A program made the position numbers and the translations under genes. From contig NC_133295.1 in NCBI RefSeq assembly GCF_005239225.2, positions 5,208,001-5,272,000 of the forward strand: DNA of 64,000 nt. Reading direction: 5' to 3'. Of this stretch, positions 23,601 to 35,290 are shown piece after piece. Every line of letters begins with the position of its first letter. Position 1 is the stretch's first letter. The DNA is from Populus alba. Taxonomy: Eukaryota > Streptophyta > Magnoliopsida > Malpighiales > Salicaceae. The notes under the pieces are model-generated. The model was not told the origin of the DNA, ran no database searches, and worked only from the letters and a program-made list of their open reading frames with translations.

Positions 23601-24804
23601 GAACACCGTCTGAAGCAGTGTATATGTCACAGCTCCTAGGCTTTACTGACTCTCAGCATCCCACATATGTATGCCAGCTTCGTAAAGCTCTTTATGGACT
23701 CCGGCAAGCCCCCCGGGCTTGGTATCATGAGCTTCGCTCTTTTCTACTATCTTATGGCTTTACAAATGTAGCTTCTGACCCTTCACTGTTTATTTACAAT
23801 TGCAATGCACAGCTAATCTATTTTCTGGTATATGTTGATGATTTAGTAGTGACTAGCAGTCATACTTCTTCCATCGATCAATTCATTACAGCTATATCAG
23901 CCAAATTCTCGGTCAAGGATCTCGGTTCTCTGCATTATTTCCTTGGTATAGAAGTGCTGCCTACCACCTCGGGTCTGTTTCTCTCCCAGCACAAATACAT
24001 TCGTGACCTCTTGCTTCACATATGCATGGACGGTGCTAAAGCAGTTAGCACTCCTCTAGCAACCACCAGCTCACTTATTCTCAAAGATGGTTCACCCCTG
24101 CAAACTCCACAAAATATAGAATTGTCATCGGGGCACTGCAGTATCTTAATCTTACTCGCCCAGACATTTCCTTCGCCGTTAACAAGCTATCACAGTTCAT
24201 GAATTGCCCTACACAAACCCATTGGAATGCCACTAAAATATTGCTGCGATATCTTAAAGGCACCATCTTCCATGGTCTACATCTTCACAGGCATCATAAT
24301 CCTTCATTGCATGGGTTCTCAGACGCTGATTGGGCTGGCGATCTAGATGATCGAACCTCAACATCTGCTTATATCATTTTTCTTGGTGGGAATCCTATCT
24401 CTTGGAGTTCCCAAAAACAGAGGTCTGTAGCCCAGTCCTCCACAGAAGCTGAGTATCGGGCCATTGCCACCACTGCTGCAGAGCTTGCATGGGTTCAATC
24501 TCTTCTAACAGAACTCAAAGTTTCTCTGCCAAGCACGTCAACCATATATTGCGATAATATTGGTGCTAATTATGTTTGTGCAAACCTAGTGTTTCACTCC
24601 CGCATGAAACATATTGCCATTGATTTTCATTTTGTACGTGAAAAAGTCGCCAACAGCTCCTTGCGTGTCTCTCATGTTTCTACAACTGATCAGCTGGCAA
24701 ATGCACTCACAAAGCCTTTATCTCGCCACCATCTCTCCTTTCTACTATCCAAGATTGGTATCTCCGATGGGAGCACCAAATTCAGCTCAGAACAAGTTGA
24801 CTAG
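20648..24804 (+). pseudogene. Copia gag-pol polyprotein, disrupted
   Basis: ATG at 20648. Gag (UBN2/copia gag) runs to about 21500. Zinc knuckle CQFCDQQGHSAKQC lies at 21515-21556. The protease site reads DST at 21641 instead of D-S/T-G. The pre-integrase and integrase core (22000-22660) show the D, D, E positions in YTDVWGP, YFDGGGEF and VERRHRH. RT follows from about 23300 with YVDD at 23830-23841. RNase H has DADWAGDLDD and SSTEAEYRA. Stops in the polyprotein frame lie at 20891, 21332, 21452, 23036 and 23288. Frame changes lie at the T-run 22695-22700 (+1), within 22930-23030, and near 24100 (-1). Each stop is one C:G-to-T:A step from the codon expected in the family (CAA, CAG or TGG). Confidence 0.9.
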
Positions 24805-24993
24805 TTCAGCTTGTAATCCGGCAGCAACAAATTCAAACTTAGTTTCTTATCCTTTATCCTTAGCTGCAATTCAAATTTGTATCTTATCATTTATCCTTAG
24901 CTGATCATGTATATCTGTAGAGCTCAAGAATGTATTTAAATAGGAACAAGAACGCTGAAACAATTATCAAAGCAAATCATCTCTACTTCTTTA
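24768..24993 (+). repeat. Copia 3' LTR
   Basis: 226 bp, TG start and identical last 80 bases to the 5' LTR. It is followed by the AAATA target duplication (24994-24998). Confidence 0.9.
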
Positions 24994-24998
24994 AAATA

Positions 24999-25315
24999 TA
25001 GGGGCATAAGTAGGTCAACTAAGGGGAAAAATTGAAAGAAATCCAAATATTAAAATCCAATTTGTGCAAAAATTGAAAATTTAAAAGCCAATGATCAAAT
25101 AAAAAAAGGCATCAAAATGAAGGGATACATTTCAATTCAATCAAGAGTGAATTTGAGAAGAAAATTTAAAAAAATAGTTAAAATTGGATAAAAATTGAGA
25201 ATTTGAAAGTAAATGACTAAATTGAAAGAGGCATCACTCGAAAGATCTATTTTAAAAAAATAATAAAAAGGTTGAAAACATTATTTCACTTTAAATGAAA
25301 TGATGTGTTTCAAGT
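24999..25315. other. AT-rich spacer
   Basis: Purine-rich GGGGAAAAATTGAAAG-like words of the kind seen in many intergenic parts of the window. No gene. Confidence 0.4.
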
Positions 25316-25317
25316 GA

Positions 25318-25356
<39 letters not shown>
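25316..25356. repeat. (AAT)n microsatellite
   Basis: About thirteen AAT units, abutting the end of the neighbouring LTR. Confidence 0.9.
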
Positions 25357-26059
25357 TATCGCACTCGACATCGTGGCGGCTCTAAAAATATTATTATCTT
25401 GGAAAGAATGGATTTCTGGCATCCTGTTCTTTGATGGGGGATATTCTTGTTTAAGGAGTCGCCACCTAGTATTATGATAACTAGGAACCCTAACTGGTCA
25501 ATAGAGATTCTATGGTTTGAGACTGGTTACGTAAAAGGGAAGATATTATCACCCCTTAAACGTCCTGCTTAAGGCAGGCTGCATTGCTTGTTTCGTCTTA
25601 AATTGCTAAATGTTTATTAGTTTATGCTATGATGATTTGCTTATAATATTCTTGACTCTGGCGCCAGTGAATATTTAACTACTGGTACTTCCAATTATGA
25701 CGTTGGTAAATATCACGTAGCTATAAAACAAAAATAAATTTATATTTATATTTTTATATTCCTGACTCTAGCGTTAGTGAATAAACAAATAAAATAAATT
25801 TATTTTTATGCATGCACAATCTTTTTATTTTTCTAGCTAAATAAAACAAAATACAACGAATAAAAATAGTATAAATTTAAACCATTATTTTTATCCCCGA
25901 CTCTGGCGTCAGTGAATAAACCAATAAATTTACATTATTTTTATTCGTGCATACACATTTTTTATTTTTTTTTCTACCTTTTTTATTTTTGTATTTTGGG
26001 CTAGGCTGGGCCCAGCTCAGCCCACATGGGCTGGGCTTGACCCAGCCAGCCCGACCAGG

Positions 26060-26155
26060 TCACTGGCCCAAGCCAGTGATCGGCAGGGCTCTGTTGCAGG
26101 CATGCGTGAATTACTCACGCATGCTTGCAACAGTAAGAAGGTAATTAGATTACCT
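26060..26155 (-). other. Hairpin cluster in LTR-1
   Basis: 26091-26133 folds with 19-base arms (CTGTTGCAGGCATGCGTGA against TCACGCATGCTTGCAACAG, one mismatch) and a five-base loop. A second stem at 26060-26079 pairs TCACTGGC with GCCAGTGA. A third, weaker stem pairs AGGTAAT with ATTACCT around 26139-26154. The related LTRs have stems at the same place with different sequences. Confidence 0.75.
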
Positions 26156-26672
26156 GCACAGTTACAAAATTCTATATTTGCAAAGTAGGGAGAAGGAAGA
26201 ACTTACCCGGTAGCTAAAGGCGAAGGAGTGCGGTTGCTGATTGACTAGCCTCTTCTTGCTTTCCCTTTGTCTAGCCTTTTCTTTCTTGTTCTCTAGCTTT
26301 CTTTTGATTTTGCTGCTGGTGTGGTTCGTTTGTTAGTTCTCCTTGATTCCCTGTCTCCCTCTTGATTTTTTGTTCCTCTGTGCTTGCTGGGAGACAGACG
26401 AAGATGATGATATATGAAGATTTGGTGGCTGACAAAAACTTCCCCTCCACCTCTGTTTCTTGGCATGTTCCCCCTCTCTGTTTTTGTCTTACACTCGTCG
26501 TTCCCCGGCTCGTTCGTGCTCTCTGGTTTTCTCGTTCAAAAACCCCTGCGTCTTCTGCCTCCTTCCTTCTCTTCTTTTTTTCGTCTGTCTTCACCCCCTG
26601 CCGTGCATGACTTTTTTTTTTCTCCCCAGTCCCTTGGTTCTCTCCTCCCTTTCTGCTTTCTTTCTCTGGCTA

Positions 26673-26679
26673 CTTATAG
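26673..26679 (-). promoter_or_regulatory. TATA box of LTR-1
   Basis: CTATAAG on the minus strand within GGCTATAAGTAGCC. The related LTRs have TATA boxes in matching positions (47148-47155 minus, 40308-40316 plus), which fixes their orientation. Confidence 0.55.
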
Positions 26680-27354
26680 CCAGAGAAAGCCATGCCGTTA
26701 CCCAGATAATAAAGTGACTGTTATTGCAGGAGCAATGGCGATGCATCGTTGGACATCCGTTTCTTCTGGTTTAGTGAACGGAAGAAGATGATGGGTTCTC
26801 TTTGAAACGACGTCGTTCAATTGTTAATGGCCATTTGTGTTTTCATCCTTGAAGTTTTGAAATTTTCGTAAGCAAGCCCCTGGATAAACTTTAATTGGAC
26901 CCCTGCATTTCAGCGCTTTTTACAAAACAGTCCTTGGACTCTAACATGTTGTAATTTTGCCCTCCAATTAACCCAAACTTTGGTAATTCTTCAATTAAGT
27001 CCCTGATTTCATTAATTAAATTAATTCCAAGCCAATTAAGTCCAAAAACTTATCAATTCTCCAATTAAACCCTTAATTGGATTAATTAAATTAATTTCAA
27101 GCTTAATTAAGTCTCAAAACTTATCAATTCTCCAATTAAGCCCTTGATTGAATTAATTAGATTAATTCCAAAGTTTAATTAAACCCCAAAACTTCCAATC
27201 ATGTTGCCCTTAACCCAAATTTTAATTCATCCTTCATTTTACTTGTTTTTCATCATTATTATATTATTTTTATCATCATTTTTTTATCCTTTTCGGTAAA
27301 TAAAATAATAATAATAATAATTAAAATAAAAATGGTCAAAAATTGGGTTATGAC

Positions 27355-27367
27355 AGTTGCCTCTCTT
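27355..27367 (-). other. Polypurine tract of minus-strand LTR element
   Basis: AAAGAGAGGCAAC on the minus strand, directly before the TGTCATAACC LTR start. It has the place and composition of a plus-strand priming tract. Confidence 0.65.
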
Positions 27368-27634
27368 TATAATATTTACAATGCAAAGATATTGGAAAAT
27401 TTCATTTTCTTTTAGCTTTGAATAGTAAATTTATAAAGAAAAATAGATAAAGAAAGAACCCTTTTTTTTTTTAAAGTAGATAAAGAAAGAACCCTTTTTT
27501 TTTATTTATTCTTGCAAACTTTGAAAACAGTAGATTGACACACGACCTTTACAGAGAGATGTAGAAATCAAGAAACAAGTCATTTGGAAGGTGATCCACC
27601 TTTTTTTTATTGTTTTTTTTTTTGAAATGGATGA

Positions 27635-28470
27635 AATTGTTTTGGGCAACCTACCCGATGATAAAAGAACGCAAAGAATTTCGTGAGTGGTCTAATTGTT
27701 CCAGGCGACCTGCCCGATGTTTGAAAAACACGAGGATTTCTCAGATTGGTCACATTGTAATGGGTTACCTGCCTAGTGGAAAAATACAAAGATTTTTCAA
27801 AAATGGTCACATTATAATGGGTTACCTGCCCAATGGAAAAATATGAAGATTTTTCAAAAGTGGTCACATTGTAATGGGATACCTACCCAGGAGAAAAATA
27901 CGAGGATTTTTCAAAGATGGTCACATTGTAATGGGTTACCTGCCCAGCAGGGAGAAAAATACGAGGATTTTTCAAAAGTGGTCACATTGTAATGGGTTAC
28001 TTGCCCAGTGGGAAAAATACGATGATTTTTCAAAAGTGATCACATTGTAATGGGTTACCAGCCCAAGGAGAAAAATACGAGGATTTTTCAAAAGTGATCA
28101 CATTGTAATGGGTTACCTGCCCAGGAGAAAAATATGAGGATTTGTCAAAAGTGGTCACATTGTAATGGGTTACTTGCCCAGTGGGAAAAATACGATGATT
28201 TTTCAAAAGTGGTCACATTGTAATGGGTTACCTGCCTAAGAGAAAAATACGATGATTTTTCAAAAGTGGTCACATTGTAATGGGTTACCAGTCAGTAGAA
28301 AAATATGAGGATTTTTCAAAAGTGGTCACATTGTAATGGGTTTTTTCAAAAGTGGTCACATTGTAATGGGTTACCTGCCTAGTGGAAAAATACGAGGATT
28401 TTTCAAAGATGGTCACATTGTAATGGGTTACCTGCCCAGTGGAAAAATATTGAGGATTTTTCAAAAGTGA
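27635..28470. repeat. Tandem array, about 57-bp unit, about 15 copies
   Basis: The unit contains GGTCACATTGTAATGGGTTA, then CCTGCCCAGTGGAAAAATAC and GAGGATTTTTCAAAAGT. Full units start near 27749, 27806, 27862, 27919, 27980, 28038, 28096, 28153, 28211, 28268, 28354 and 28411. A 30-bp truncated unit lies at 28324, and two degenerate units at 27635 and 27690. Units differ mostly in the CCCAG spacer. Confidence 0.9.
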
Positions 28471-28484
28471 CATGATAGGGCTCG

Positions 28485-28672
28485 AATGTGCACTATTCAA
28501 GAGATGGAAACTCGAAGGGAATGAGGGCTCGAGGGCGCACTCAAAAGGAGGTAGGGTAGGAAATGCATTACCTTTAATGGTCGAGGGCTCGAAGGCGCGC
28601 TCGAAAAGAAATGAGGTGAGGGCTCAAAGGCGCACTCAAAAGAGGTAGGATAGGAAATGCACTACCTTTGCA
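28485..28672. repeat. Second tandem array, about 80-90-bp unit
   Basis: About two and a half copies of GAGGGCTCGAGGGCGCACTC plus AAAAGAGGTAGG.TAGGAAATGCA, at about 28527, 28582 and 28618. Confidence 0.7.
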
Positions 28673-28680
28673 CTTAGTAT

Positions 28681-28934
28681 ATAGTAATAATAATATTAAT
28701 AGTAATAATAATAATAATAATACTCAGTACGTGACGTTGTTATACCTGATAATGATCTAAAAGATCGGGTCATAGGTTTTCAGCCTATATACTGAGTTTA
28801 TAAAAAATCAAAGAGATATATTATATAATATAAACAAATTTCTGATGCGAATGAACAAGGCAAGACCAACAATGTCAGGATCCTTGATCAAACACAGAGC
28901 ATACTTAACGTACATAAAATATAACAAGAATGTA

Positions 28935-28968
<34 letters not shown>
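28681..28968. repeat. AAT-rich microsatellite pair with spacer
   Basis: AAT/TAA runs at 28681-28722 and 28934-28968 around a 210-bp unique spacer. The second run marks the truncated edge of the next LTR. Confidence 0.8.
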
Positions 28969-28984
28969 GTACTAATAATAATAA

Positions 28985-30425
28985 AGAAGAAGAAGAATAA
29001 ATTAATGAGAACTTTGAGATGGAAGATTAATGTAAGGATTAAACAATGATAAAAAAAAAATATCAAGGTTAGAGGATCCACTAATGGTATTTAAAACATG
29101 TATAGTATAAACTCTTATTACTCAATTTGAAAACCACACACGAAGGAGATTCCAATCGGATGATTTGTCATTAATAGCTCATTATAAATTATTAACATGA
29201 TCATATTAATTATATTATTTACATAACACCAAACTTTTAAATATTGTCAGGAATTCATAATGTTAACTGATGTTAACAACAAATCAAGTTTCTTTCATAG
29301 CCCAGGTGTAGGTAATACCATACGGTTGGGCTATGAGAGTGCCAAGCATTTGTTGTACCAAGTGTTATACTACACAAATCTAGATTAACCATTTAACAAG
29401 CAGGTTATTAAGAATTAGTAAGATAAAAAGATAAGACATGTTAATATTAAACATTAAGGTCCATGTTGAGTTTACATTATACTTGTTTTTACACCATTAG
29501 TGTAACCTTTTCACCTTGACATAATAAACTTAGCTAAACATAATGAAGAAGAGAAACATAAATAAACAAAATGAGAACATAAATAAGATACAAGTTAACT
29601 AAGAAAAGGAAAGAAAATGAAAAGCATAAACAAGAAATTAATGAAAGCAAAACTTAAGAATTACAAAAAAATATAAAGAGAGAAATAAAGAGCATGAACT
29701 TGATCTGAACAACCAATCCCCCAAATGCATGGCAAATGCTTCCTTTTATAGGCCAAAATTCAGAATTATTGATTTGATGACTAATTGTTGAGTGGGTGGC
29801 CAACTTTTGACTTGGTGAAAATCCTTATCTTCTTGTCTGAATAAAACAAAAATGCTACCATCCAAACTGGGTCCACTAGAAATATGAAAGTTGTAGGAAA
29901 TTGACTCAGCTTTCTAGAAAAAAAAATGAAGGTCATTTGGACTTTTAGAACTCCAGATATGGGCCAAACACTGAACAATGTTCGGGCTGCAGGACAGATT
30001 CAGATTTCTCCGTTGTTGCTATAATTTGGACTTGAAAACAGCCTTCTTAGATCTTGATGAAAACATGAAAGTTGTAGGCCTATGTCTTTCTGAATCTGTA
30101 TAAAAATTTAAGGTCATTTGGACAACTAGAACTTGAGATATGACCCAATTACCGAACAGTGTTCCAGTTTGGACTCCACCACCATCTCTTTTCTAAGTTT
30201 CACCCTCTCTTTATCTTCACAAATTTCAGTAGTTGAATTCATCAAGCAATCCTTTGATTTATGTGATAGGCCTGCATTTAAGATGAACATTTACCATATA
30301 TTAGGGCATTTTATAGTATTAGACTTGTTATTATAAAACATGCTTTAGTTAAGGAGTTATTGATACTTTAAGTGCAATATGATGATATAAAACCTTAATA
30401 AATATACACTTTTAAGTACTAATCA
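28985..30425 (-). repeat. Partial solo LTR, copy 1 of the 44684-46280 family
   Basis: Matches 44840-46280 end to end in the same orientation and ends with the same AAGTACTAATCA (30425). A TATA box (TATAAAAGG on the minus strand) lies at 29744-29750. The last about 150 bp of the LTR, which carry GACCGGGGTCGAACC in the other copy, are missing; the break is in the microsatellite. No coding capacity. Confidence 0.8.
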
Positions 30426-30639
30426 CCCATCTTGCTGTTGATTATGAGCAATTCAGTGTTGAGATGGCCAAACTCTGTCAATTGGTATTGGAGATGAGAC
30501 CATATATGGGTGGTATATATGCTTCATTTTATTCGCCCCACAATCCAGGTGAAGACCCATATTCTCCTCCTTTAATGCATCTATTTTAGATTAATTATAT
30601 TTGAACTTATAAATATTTAAATTTGCAATAAATATTTGA

Positions 30640-31139
30640 TTTTTTTAATTATTTTCTATTTTTATTTAATAGATTTTTTTAAAAAATATATTTTTAAATT
30701 ATTATTGACGAGGTTACCAACAGATTTAGTCTATCGGTATATTCTAAAGAGTTTAAAAAGAATTATTGCAAATGTTACTGTCACTATTTAGTCAATAACT
30801 GAATAACAAATAGTTTGTTTGATAGAGTTATATGTCAAATTCACCAACAAACAAAAAACAATCATCGATGGAATGAGATACAATTTTTCTATTGATGATA
30901 TGTTATATTCAGTGATTACAGTACCAATGAAATGAAACAAATAAAGTTTGTTTTTGGCATGCTTTGTCCGTTAGTAAATTAATTTGTAAAATTATTATTG
31001 ACATACCACAAATCACCAACAAGAGTTTATCTAATAGATTATTTTGGTCCATGAGCTTATCGGTAAGTTTTGTGTCAACAAACTGTGAGTATAAATACCA
31101 ACATAAATTCTGTAGATAAATCTAAAATTTCTAGTAGTA
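30640..31139. mobile_element. CACTA-type element terminus
   Basis: The right edge AAATTTCTAGTAGTA (31125-31139) is the inverse of a CACTACTAGAAATTT terminal repeat with the outermost base changed. Inside it, from 30690, are many degenerate ACCAACAA/TCGGT/GATAGA words, as in CACTA subterminal regions. No transposase and no opposite end seen. Confidence 0.55.
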
Positions 31140-31739
31140 TGTGATTCTTTATAAGAATGTTGGGTTAGAATTGAACAACACCCCTTTATAGTAAAGGGTA
31201 ATATATATGGTCATTATGGTGGTACAAGTATATGCTATAACATATTTTCATAAGTCTAACAAAATTCACTCAACCTTAAACCCAAAAGTAACCTATATGG
31301 ATAAAGAAGCTTGATGAGAACCTCATTCCATAAAATCCCTTTTAAAAGATATATAGAACCTTTTATAGCCATTGTAAAAAGAAGCAATCAATTTATGGCA
31401 TTTTTATTTTATTTCAATTAGGGTAGGTTTACATTGGTTATTAAATCTTTTGTACAAAAGAATGGAAGCTTTAAGAAAAAGAATGTTGTAGTATGAAGAA
31501 GCATTTTAACCTGAAAAGAATCTTCATCTTGTTTAGAGAGCAATCATTGCTCATGTAAGCCTTGTAATCATTGCTTTATAGAAAAATTATTAAGGTTTGT
31601 ACAATACATCCCTTTTTCCAAATTCTACATCATCAATCAAGATGGTCTAGATAGGATGATTTTCAAAGATATAGAACAAGTGGTGGATGTATCATTGGTA
31701 GTTGAATATGTTATTGAATAGTATGGGACTTTACCCTAT

Positions 31740-32500
31740 CATCAATAATCAATCTACTTTTTTTCCTCTTTAAAGGAAGACAACTACCATCATCTTCAAT
31801 GCTCAAACAAAACTTTCACAGCTTCTTCAAACTCAACTACACATTTTCCTTCTACTCCAATATCTCTTACTATCCCTTGTTGGTACATTTCCATCATATA
31901 GTTAAAAGTCTGATATTATCTCATTATTTTCACTTGTTATTTTAGTGTCTAATTTAAAATTAACATCTTTCAATGTTTTGACAACTTCTTGACAAGTAAC
32001 TTTATTAAAGGTATGTAGTTTTTTAAAGTTTCCTTATAAATTCCTTTCAAGCTTTTCAAACCTTCTTGTTAAATTCCTTTCACAGTTGTGCCTTTCTCTA
32101 ACATTAGACTCTAGAATAATATGAGTTAACCTACCATTCATCACTACAATCATGTTATAGTAATAATCACTGATCCTTATTCTTGCCTTGTGTCTTTTCT
32201 CCATTTCTTCAGCAAGATGTCAATATTTTTTTATCAATGATTCTACTTGTTCCCTATAATTTTCATTTAAGACGTGCATATCTCTTTTCTAATGACATAT
32301 ATACTTCTCTCTCCTTTTTATTTTCCAATTTTTTTTTCCTGAAAAGTTGGTATGTCATGTTTTGTCACAACAAGAAAATTAATTAACTCGCCTTTCTCTT
32401 ATAAACTTCTTGATAATTTTGATTTCTTTAATGGTGCCATAATTCTAAATAATTAATTTGACACTCCCACCGTGGTCGCCAATTGTTTGATGTAGGTTTT
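31740..32500 (-). mobile_element. Gypsy-type 5' leader with PBS and gag-like remnant
   Basis: The minus strand has ATTGGCGACCACGGTGGGAG at about 32490-32471, just after ..ACATCAAACA. Plant Gypsy elements have this type of LTR end followed by a TGGCGnC-type PBS. An ATG follows near 32444 (MAPLKKSKLSR). Later pieces are basic and probably helical (NYREQVESLIKKY, EEMEKRHKARIRISDYYYNM, and GRLTHIILESNVRERHNCER), interrupted by stops to about 31760. The LTR itself must lie above 32490 but I could not bound it. Confidence 0.45.
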
Positions 32501-34919
32501 TTTTTTGTGTTTTTCTTAATTAAGAGGGTTTTGCAACTTAAAATTGAAAATTTAAGTTAATTGGTTTAAACTTCAGAGTTCTAAGTTAATTGGTTCTAAT
32601 TTTGGACCTAATCCTAGTTAGTCATGTAATTCTAAATTTATGTTATAGAATTACACGAATATTGATATGATTAAATCCACTTTACACAAACACATAATTA
32701 ATAGTTCAACTGAAGAAGTTATCAACTAATTAAAACAACTTGAATGCAAAGTAAATTCAATAACTTAAGAAAGAAATACTTATATTTATAGAGTGATTCA
32801 TATTTTGAATACTTCCACAAATTGAACTATTAGTTAATGGAATATCTTTTTGGTATTTTTTTTTGTTTATAAAATTGAAATTACAAGTTTATTGATTACA
32901 AAGGAAATTTCAAGCATACTTTATTATTGCCTAAAAAACTATCACCTACAAAGCTATCACCTATAGGTTTCAGGTTTGAAAGATCCTAAGAACTTGATAA
33001 AACTACAATGCAGTAATTTGAGTTTGAAATGTTGTTGTCTTTCCTTTCATCTTCCTTGACATCTGTCTAATATAATCAAGTAATATCAACTGCTAGTAAT
33101 ATTTCATTTCTTATATGTTAATTGAAAATAACTTCTATCTTTCAAAGTTCTTTCTACAATTTCATAGTCATAGGAGTTATTGCTGCTTTTTAATTTATAT
33201 GGTTTATTATAACTACTCATATTCTGCTTATTATGTACATGTTCTATCTTTTATATATATACTCTTGTTTTCCAAGTTTCTTTTAATTATTCAATTATCA
33301 TATAATTATTTTTTAACCTTATCCATATCCCATAAAATTTATAGTATAATATTATCCATAATTTAAGCAAAAGTTTGCCTCTTGGATCTCTTATGAATAG
33401 AAGATGGAAAGCCCAGATTTCTACCTTGAACAACAACATAAGGAATATTCAAAGAGTGAGCTCGAGAATTTGGTAGGCAAGGAGTATTTTTACTTAAAAA
33501 TACAGCCGATTTTTCAAGATGAACATACTGCCCACTTAATTGTTCATAAGGAAGTCACACTTGCTGAAGAAATATGGTACATTATTATCACCAATAAATG
33601 TCACATCCTTAATTATCTTCATCATATATATCATTAAGAAACCAGAGTATTAGACTCATGGGATTAGCCGGGAGCGTAATGCTTGGAGGCATGATGTACA
33701 AGTTAATATTATATTTGAACATTTGTAGGCCATAAAAAATTTAGAAATGTCTCGAATATTGTAATTTATTGATGATAAATGGAGGCTAATTTCAATATTA
33801 TTTTATAGAGGCCTATTGATAGTTTGCATAAAACACAAAATAAACTTCTAAAATACCTTCAACGCACTTCATGCTTTGTCAATGATATTTAATTTTAATT
33901 TCGAAAAGCCTAAAAATAATTTAAACGTGATAAAATTTAAAATTACATATAAAATATATTAATACAGTTGATGAACTTCCTAGCACGCCGCTCTGCATCA
34001 AAACTCAATTGTGATGATCACGATCTGCTTGGTTGGGAGGAGGGGGAGGGCTTGGCAGTGGACGCCTGCCTTGCAGCTTTCTATGCTTCATATCTGCATG
34101 CACAATAACTACTTCTTACACAGCCAAAGAACTTATCAATTTTTCGATGGGTTAGGTTCTCCACTTCAAAATGAAGAGAAGAGATGTCCCAAAAAACAAG
34201 AACAGAAAAAAAAATGGAAAAATTTTAAAGATGACAACTTTAATGCATTTAAACCTTTTAAAAACAATTCCCTCTCTACTTGAGTGTTTAACAAAGGAAA
34301 ATCATGACTGGATAGACATTGGTTAACAAAACATTCGCAGTGGTTCACTATTGGCTTTGAAATTAAAGGTTTGGATTGTGGATAACATAAATAATTGAAA
34401 TAATTAAGCTTTTATAAAAAAAAAATCAAAATTAAGCAAAATCATACTCGTCCACAATGAAATTAAAAATGCAGATTAAATTGCCATGACAAGTCAGACA
34501 CATCTCTAATTTACATGAAATTAAAGACTCTTGTCCAAAACGAAAAAAAGAAAAGAAAAGGAATTTGCAGCTTTAATTGCATGTAAATTCAAGCAATATT
34601 TATTTCCTTCTTAATACAGACAGACCTGCATCAACCAGGGCCTTGTGCGTGATCATGGTGGAAGAGGCAACCAACAACATGGCCAGAAAAAGAGAACGAA
34701 TGAAGCGAGAGAAAGCCATCTCCGATTCTTGTACCTTTGACGCTGTCTTGTATGCATTGATTACTTTATCAGATACTTAATTTATAGAAGTTATTCATGC
34801 ACGGTCGTCGTTACTGTCAATGTTTCAAAACCTAGTTTTTTCTTGGAAGTCGCTGTGTTTTTCCAACTTTCAACAATAATCTTCCTCTTCAAACCATAAA
34901 TTGCCGTCTGGTCGTAGGT
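32501..34919. other. AT-rich intergenic DNA with minor ORFs
   Basis: Contains a probable degenerate LTR start region (32500-33100). ATG-initiated frames at 33404-33637 (MESPDFYLEQQHKEYSKSEL..) and near 34652-34780 (MVEEATNNMARKRERMKREK..) have mixed composition but no motif I recognise. No RNA gene seen. Confidence 0.35.
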
Positions 34920-35290
34920 GTTAAAACTGTTATTCAATTAATAAAATGATATATTATATGATATACTTCCTCTTCAAACCATAAATTTCCTAAATATTCC
35001 TAGTTAATATTCAATTAATATTGGACATTAAGTAGAGTTGTTGAAACTAATGTATATTATATTCCTTTTTTAATGAAAGGAAAGAATTGCTCTTATAAAC
35101 TAAGGTATGAGGAATATTTGTGTTAACTCGAGGAAGGTGAGGAAAGTACAATTCAAAAACACCTAAAATATAAAAGAATTTAAGAGATTTCTCACTGGTA
35201 CTTCTTGTAGATTACTATTAGAGATAAGATACTTGAATGACTTGTGATTTGCAGCAACTCAACTTTGAAGCAAATATTCATAGCAAAAAA
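34920..35290 (+). repeat. Fragment of the 1733-3172 repeat family
   Basis: 35020-35290 parallels 1960-2050 and 2950-3070 (words such as TAAGAGATTTCT and GATAATTGAATAACTTGT-like, then TTTGCA.CAACT). Internal parts are missing. Confidence 0.5.

Larger units (their letters stand above)
20339..24998 (+). mobile_element. Copia (Ty1) LTR retrotransposon, structurally complete
   Basis: Target duplication AAATA at 20339-20343 and 24994-24998. 5' LTR 20344-20573, primer-binding site TGGTATCAGAGC 20574-20585, polyprotein region 20648-24804, 3' LTR 24768-24993. Domain order gag, zinc knuckle, protease, integrase, RT, RNase H defines Copia. The last codons of pol overlap the 3' LTR by about 37 bases. 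It is non-autonomous now because the polyprotein is broken. Confidence 0.93.
25357..27354 (-). repeat. Large LTR (LTR-1), 3' LTR of a minus-strand element
   Basis: Read on the minus strand it starts TGTCATAACCCAATTTTTGA at 27354, a classic plant LTR start, and ends ..GTGCGATA at 25357 (related copies end GTGTGACA or GTGCGACA). A TATA box (CTATAAG) lies at 26673-26679. A polypurine tract precedes it (27355-27367), so it is the 3' LTR. 25357-26230 matches the inverse of 41330-42143. It carries three copies of a GACTCTGGCG(C/T)CAGTGAATA motif (about 25654, 25743, 25898) and a hairpin cluster at 25998-26155. The ORFs across 26271-26791 are repeat reads-through. Confidence 0.75.
27368..28680 (-). 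mobile_element. 3' internal region of the minus-strand LTR element, repeat-rich
   Basis: Non-coding sequence upstream of LTR-1 in its transcription sense. It holds the 57-bp tandem array and a second array at 28485-28670. No gag-pol motif is left, and the element is cut at about 28.7 kb by microsatellite DNA. The ORFs at 27607-27867 and 28285-28500 are translations of the array. Confidence 0.55.

Noticed and set aside
20344..24993. Caulimovirus-like or other viral insertion
   Set aside because: Integrase precedes RT, CCHC and YVDD motifs plus LTRs and PBS are those of Copia.
26271..26791. ORFs on both strands (82-125 codons)
   Set aside because: LTR-1 leader sequence; both strands open because of pyrimidine-rich composition; no motif.
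27635..28470. CRISPR-like direct repeats
   Set aside because: Units are contiguous with no unique spacers, and the genome is a plant nuclear genome.
27607..28500. ORFs with repeated HYNVT..FEKSSYFST units
   Set aside because: They are translations of the 57-bp DNA tandem array, not a repeat protein.
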